Below, in pieces: positions 59,411-64,000 of a DNA stretch of 64,000 nt (its first letter is position 1; every line of letters starts with the position of its first letter). The notes beneath the pieces are model-generated. The model worked only from the letters and a program-made list of their open reading frames with translations, was not told the DNA's origin and made no database searches. Source of the stretch: Neoechinorhynchus agilis (Eukaryota > Acanthocephala); the NCBI GenBank assembly GCA_051530055.1, contig CM121342.1, positions 8,990,001-9,054,000 on the forward strand, written 5' to 3'. The position numbers and the translations under genes are program-made.

Positions 59411-62271
59411 TCACACAACAAATTTCACGAAAGGAAATTCTCGCATTAATTTTTCTACTTCTTCTTTTCGATCACACAAGGGACATTGTGAAATATCGAC
59501 GATTTTTAGCTTCTGGCAGGCTCTTAGGTACGGTATGATTTTTGCGCTTGATGTTAGCTTATTCTGACTAAGGTTCACGGTCTCGAGTAAGGCGAGATGT
59601 TCAATACCGCTGAGATCTGTAAGGCAGTTTCCGGAAAGATTGAGTGTTTTCAAAAATCCGAGGTATTGAAAATGATAGAGATGTGTAAGTGATCGTCGAC
59701 TTATATCGGGTTTTCGCTCTTGTGTCAATAAAATTTCAATCAGTATCCTTGATCGGAGATCGCGATAAAAGTTTCTTCTACAAGGATCAGCTGCGTAAAG
59801 TTTCTCAATAATAATCTCAAGTTGATCAATACTCATGTTTGCATTTCCACCCATCGAACGTATAATCGTTAAAGGCGCTAACAGGCACCACCGATTCAAC
59901 GGTTCCATGTCAACTAATTCTTGAAGTGTACGAATTTCTGGTTCATATGCAGATACTGAATCTTCGGTCAATCCGAGATGATTGATTAGATCAAATTGTA
60001 CCTGAAGCGATGATGATGATGCGAAATTATAAAGCTTCTGCGTCTGAGTTTCTGAATCGGATATCGTGATTGTAAATTCTTTGGGCAATCTCGGCTCTAC
60101 AATAATGTTCCACACATTGCTCAGAATAGACCCGAGAGCGTTATTTATTTTTATCACATTGATCTCGGCTTCTGGAGATAAAGTGTCGGTTATTTTCACC
60201 AGTTTGGAATTTATAGAAGCTGATGTTGACGAGTCTGAAAAGGTGAGAACCAAAAATGCATTTAGAAATGAAGATTGGGAATTCTAAAATTTTGTCCACT
60301 CGACAAAAACAAACGGAAATCCTAATATGTTATAGAGTTTACATATGCAATCATAAATTCACTCGAAAAAATACACATTAATGTTCATGTCTTTAGGATA
60401 TTCGTTGAAAATACTCCGAGCAGTTCCTATTTTCGAAAATGGACACTTGTGAGAGCTTTATTTCCAAACTTTCCCCTTCTTAGGGCTTCTTCGAAAATCT
60501 AAAAAGACGCATGAAGATGTGAAGTTTGTATTAAAGTAGCGACTTTGAAGTGTGTAAAGTTCGTCCCTTTTGTTGAGTAGTTATGTGGCTTTGTCGAGCG
60601 ATTATCCAGAACTCTCCCTCGCCTTCCTCATCCAACCGTCGGGGTTATAAGTGGCGCTTCTACGATAGATGGACAAACCTAATTGACGTGGAGAATTTTA
60701 CTTCTCCGTTGCTGTGACACTCTGAGTGAAGTTTTCTAATGGTGTGTCCATAGCTCGACAAAGTCCCAGAACTGCTCAACCGACTATGTCGCTACTTTAA
60801 CACACTTACGATCTCCACAAGCCTTTGTTGATTCTTGAATAAGCCGTAAGACGACGAAAGCTTGGAAATAAAGATTTTCTTTATCCTTACAATAGCCCTC
60901 TCCCAAGTAGAATTATTGCCTGGAAGTCTACACCCGCGGCAAATGATTATTTATTAAGGACGTTCTTTAAACAAGTTTGTTAGTTATTAAAGGACACTAA
61001 CAAACTGATGATAATAAACCCGACTTCTAAACAATAATTCCAATCACATTCACCGGTACCTCACATATCGACCCTCTCTTAAGTGTCCATTTTCGAAATT
61101 ACAAAACTTAATCATACGGCTGGAAAATAAAGAAGTATTTCACAATAATATTTCATAATTATAAAAGTAAGCGGCAAGATTGATTTTTGTAATCCTTGTT
61201 AATTTTGAAACCCTTTATTTAAAAACTATTATAGACAATGTTTTATAGATGGCAACGCTGTTCTCTGAAAAATGCCAATTTTTTACATACCGTTTCCCAT
61301 CAGCGATTAACAGCAATATGAAAGCAAAGATGGCTCTTATTTGTATACCAAATTGTAAAATAAGTGTATACAAAATGTTATCATTGGTAACAATGTAAGA
61401 AATGAAATTTCAATTTTAAAAAAGTTAATCGATTTCTATTAACTATTTCGACGTCAAATTCAGTCTTCATTAAATCAACTGCTTTTCTAAACCAAATTCG
61501 AATGGAATTTTGTTCGTTATGAGTATAGAGCACGTCATATTCATAGTTTGATCGTTTCTGGTCTACATCCACCAGCCATCGATAATAGAGCCAAGGACTC
61601 TGATCAGAAGGATCAGTAAATAGAGCGTTATGAGTCAACGACCGTTCACTGCTTAGCGTGTTTCTATTGATGACCTTACCGTTTGATGTGTGAAGTTTAA
61701 TTAAAATTTGACTTCGATAATGCCAAGCCGAATAGTTAGAGAAATTCTCAAGTAATTTCTTTGTGACAAATGTCAATCTATCCTCATCAGACATGTTCAT
61801 CTGTTCAGAAATAAACCACCAATGGCACCAACAGTGGAAATTCCGTTCATCTCTCACGAGGTGTTCCGTACACAAGTCCATTTCTTCGGTCCAACGTCCA
61901 CAGGGAGTCCTAAGGAGACACCAACAGCGATGAAACCACGAAACGTATGATTTTGGGTTTATACTTAAACACACTGCAGTGAATCTTAACTCATTCTCGA
62001 ATAGATTGGCAAGGCTTTCTGACTGTCTTAGAATTATCTCTCTTCGAAGGTTCCATAACGAACCGTTATCCGGATTGATCATCAGTGCATCACCAATGTC
62101 GCCGAGATCTTCAGTTGAAAACTCCTGACGATTATGCCTCTCAAAGTGACAATCACCGTCCCCATTACGGTTCAGGAACTTCTTTAAAAGAATCCCATAC
62201 TTATCTCTAATCTCCTTCTCTTCTTGTAACTCACTTTCATCACGAGTTGAAGACTTGGCTATCCCATGCAT
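59411..62271 (-). CDS. RABGGTA: Rab geranylgeranyltransferase subunit alpha
   Basis: Exon 1 runs 62271 to about 61430; the last exon starts near 60244 (after TTCTCACCTTTTCAG) and ends 59411. Exon 1 begins MHGIAKSS, has NPDNGSLWNLRREI, NPKSYVSWFHRCWCL, ERNFHCWCHWWFI, NYSAWHYRSQIL and DPSDQSPWLYYRWLV: five PPTA repeats of the prenyltransferase alpha type. The last exon carries an Ig-like insert region, PLNRWCLLAPLTIIR, AADPCRRNFYRDLRSRIL and then leucine-rich repeats (LGFLKTLNLSGNCLTDLSGI, ALLETVNLSQNKL, LKIVDISQCPLC), which are found only in the Rab enzyme. It pairs with the beta subunit and REP to prenylate Rab GTPases. The donor at the end of exon 1 is not certain. The intron of about 1.1 kb holds repeats. 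Confidence 0.9.
60430..60900. repeat. Imperfect inverted repeat in the RABGGTA intron
   Basis: ATTAAAGTAGCGAC, GTTGAGTAG and CTTTGTCGAGC on the left recur in reverse on the right (GCTCGACAAAG, CTGCTCAAC, GTCGCTACTTTAA). The outer parts GAGCTTTATTTCCAAACTTT and AAAGCTTGGAAATAAAG also pair. The arms are about 150-200 bases with gaps. Confidence 0.6.
60915..61075. repeat. Penelope-type terminal pair (head-to-head) in the RABGGTA intron
   Basis: Minus-oriented GTTTAAAGAACGTCCTTAAT and CCGCGGGTGTAGACTTCC on the left face a plus-oriented CTGATGATAATAAACCCGAC on the right. The right side is followed by TTCTAAACAATAATTCC and CACCGGTACCTCACAT. The plus copy keeps an intact CTGATGA box but has lost the GAAAC segment. 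Confidence 0.6.
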
Positions 62272-62575
62272 TAACCATTAAGAAAACCCTTAAATATCAA
62301 AGAATAAAGATTGTTTTTCTTTCTGGGTCTCGGCGTAATCTTTTCATCCTAAGACTTTGCTACTAAACCCGCGTCTCTTGCGGAGGTTCCATGATACATC
62401 CCAAATAAATCATTTTTAGACATTTGCTCGAATCACGTCCAATACAAATACGATAGCTAAAAAATAAAATTCTTTGATGCAAAAACGGAGTTTAAATAAC
62501 GGACTGGATAAAACGGCACCCCGGAAAACGTTATATAACAAATTTGTCAAGATGATAGTCGAGAAAGTGACCTTA
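62272..62575. other. RABGGTA upstream spacer
   Basis: No feature recognised. Confidence 0.4.
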
Positions 62576-62815
62576 ACTATATTCCCAAGTCCTTCAGGAG
62601 GGCTAGTGCCGACCCTCCCAAGGCCGTTTCCACACCGAAGGGGACAAAATGGTAATTTCGGATTAGCTCCCTGTATTTTGAGCATTCCCGATCCTCTGCA
62701 GCCGTCGCCGCTCCTCCTGGACCTTTTTTCGAGTGGCTGATGTTGGAGTTTGCCAACGTGTCCACACACGTTGCATCCCACAACAAACATTTTCCCTCCC
62801 GCCAAGGACTACATT
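62576..62815 (-). mobile_element. R2-like LINE nuclease-end fragment
   Basis: The minus strand reads LLWDATCVDTLANS, then a shifted frame with AATAAEDRECSKYRELIRN and YHFVPFGVET. This matches the restriction-like nuclease of copy 3 (LIWDATCVDSLAMS; YIFLPFGVETQG). About 240 bases remain. Confidence 0.8.
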
Positions 62816-63052
62816 CCCTAAAGTTTTCTAATTGCTGTATTTATAATGTAAGAAACATGAACAAGGGTTCCTTACAGCCACAACAAAACTAGTGAATGTT
62901 ATCGAATATTTTATTAATAATAATCAATTACAATCCTTAAATTTAAGAATTGAAATATCAAAGTCAATAGTTTCGGGATAAATATACTCAGAAACCCATT
63001 GGACGGTTTTGAGAATCTCTTCTTCGAAATAATTCCTTGGCAAGCTTTTTAG

Positions 63053-64000
63053 TCAGTCGATCGATGTCTTTTTATGAGCCTCTGAAACTGGGCATGTTAA
63101 AAGCTCCGTAATCTTCAATCCTATTGTCCCGATCATGTCCATTAGTGGAGCATTCGACTCGTTATTTGCCATCTCGAACAGAATATTGATTAGTCCGGAT
63201 TCTATTACTTCATTAGGATTCATCTTGCACGATAACATCTCGGATAAAACGCTATTGGTCAGTTCAACGCTCTTAGCCCTTCGCTGATTGTCTAATAGAT
63301 GAAGAAGTCTTTGTTGAAGAGCCGAGAATTCTGAGCGCTTTGACTGAATATTCGTGCTGTCGATGATTGAATGCCTATTTGATTTATTATCACCGGGCCC
63401 CTTTTCTTCATCCGTTCTTTGCCTTTTTAACAAAGTTTCCGTTTTGTTAGGCGCATTATTCTTTGATCTTTTAATCTGAAATTTTTCCTTAATCTTGATT
63501 GCAACTCGGTTCATTATTTTAAAATACCGAGTATTCTCATCGTTTTCAAGCATTGCGCTCAAGAGATCTATCAGTCTGGCTTTTCGTACTTTGTGCAGAC
63601 TAACTTTTTCTTTTAGAATATCTTCAAAAATATTCTTTGCCCGAGCGCCATTTATGATTTTGTAACTGGAGTCCAGGCTGTTCATCAACCGTCGACGGAG
63701 AATAAGGCCCTCTGACGGTTTAGCGATCGTTGATTTTGAGACTCCGGTGCTTGTATCCATTAACTCATTAAAACTTTGATCTTGAACACCGCTTACTTTT
63801 CTAGAAATTGGACGTTGATGTTCTTCATTCGTCCGTTTCTTGGTCTCAGCATCGGTCCAATCTTGTTTTATATCCTCGGTAAGAACGGTTTTCTCATTTT
63901 CGAAAACCGATTTTAGTTTAGAAGCCACTTGTTTGATGAGATGTTCTAGAATTGCATTGTCCTCATTTTGTTTTATCCGATATAAAATCCGTATTAGTTT
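63053..64000 (-). CDS. Unknown Lys-rich protein family, open to the right edge (partial)
   Basis: The frame is open from the right window edge to a stop at 63053; the first in-frame GTG is at 63928 but the frame continues upstream (LIRILYRIKQNEDNAILEHL), so the true start lies outside. At least 315 residues, no introns. Features: a charged N-terminal part, a SLHKVRKARLIDLLSAMLEN helix, a basic linker (KEKFQIKRSKNNAPNK, KRQRTDEEKG) and a conserved C-terminal helical region (FSALQQRLLHLLDNQRRAKS, NPNEVIESGLINIL, NAPLMDMIGTIGLKITELL). The broken copy at 8130-8840 matches the C-terminal 190 residues. No known domain is recognised; basic segments suggest a nucleic-acid-associated or nuclear protein. 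Confidence 0.6.
   Translation of the reverse strand, partial: KLIRILYRIKQNEDNAILEHLIKQVASKLKSVFENEKTVLTEDIKQDWTDAETKKRTNEEHQRPISRKVSGVQDQSFNELMDTSTGVSKSTIAKPSEGLILRRRLMNSLDSSYKIINGARAKNIFEDILKEKVSLHKVRKARLIDLLSAMLENDENTRYFKIMNRVAIKIKEKFQIKRSKNNAPNKTETLLKRQRTDEEKGPGDNKSNRHSIIDSTNIQSKRSEFSALQQRLLHLLDNQRRAKSVELTNSVLSEMLSCKMNPNEVIESGLINILFEMANNESNAPLMDMIGTIGLKITELLTCPVSEAHKKTSID

Overview
The window looks like AT-rich nuclear DNA from an invertebrate animal. Host genes include a sarcoglycan (striated-muscle complex), an RFX1-3-type regulator (usually tied to cilia), SIAH, a DAP kinase, mitochondrial ribosomal protein mL38, USE1 and Rab geranylgeranyltransferase alpha. Many introns are tiny (about 32-60 nt), beside a few of 0.5-1.1 kb. 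I cannot assign a phylum from the sequence alone. The small introns and the mix of Penelope-like elements, hammerhead-like motifs and restriction-endonuclease LINEs would fit several small-bodied invertebrate lineages.

Layout. 0-13 kb is repeat-rich: a decayed LINE, a 142-bp satellite, an R2-like LINE copy whose N-terminus carries tandem 59-residue repeats, a broken copy of an unknown protein family, a Penelope-like element with an internal inversion, and a broken Kunitz gene. 13-25 kb holds LINE debris, a sarcoglycan (-), two exons of an immunoglobulin-domain gene (+), an RFX factor (+) and a Tctex-type dynein light chain (+). 25-33.5 kb is a retroelement block: the best-preserved R2-like copy (+), a second copy (-) split by another LINE, and an APE-type LINE (-). 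34-45.5 kb is gene-bearing: uL16/RPL10 (-), a possibly acylated acidic protein (-), a DAPK-like kinase (+), a two-exon unknown gene (-) and SIAH (-), with Penelope-like debris between. 45.6-49.3 kb is Penelope-like material with hammerhead-like repeats. 49.9-56 kb is a compact minus-strand cluster: a KIAA0930 homologue, mL38, a 55-residue small ORF and USE1. 56.9-59.2 kb is a ~317-bp satellite. 59.4-62.3 kb is Rab GGTase alpha (-). The right edge cuts an open copy of the same unknown protein family seen at 8.1-8.8 kb.

The host genes do not form a pathway. The nearest to a functional grouping is USE1 and Rab GGTase alpha, which both act in membrane traffic, but a repeat array lies between them. 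The clearest systems-level signal is the set of Penelope-like ends: hammerhead-like cores, repeatedly head-to-head, in at least four places. Exon boundaries were placed by hand from GT/AG signals, reading frame and family conservation, and have not been tested against transcripts.
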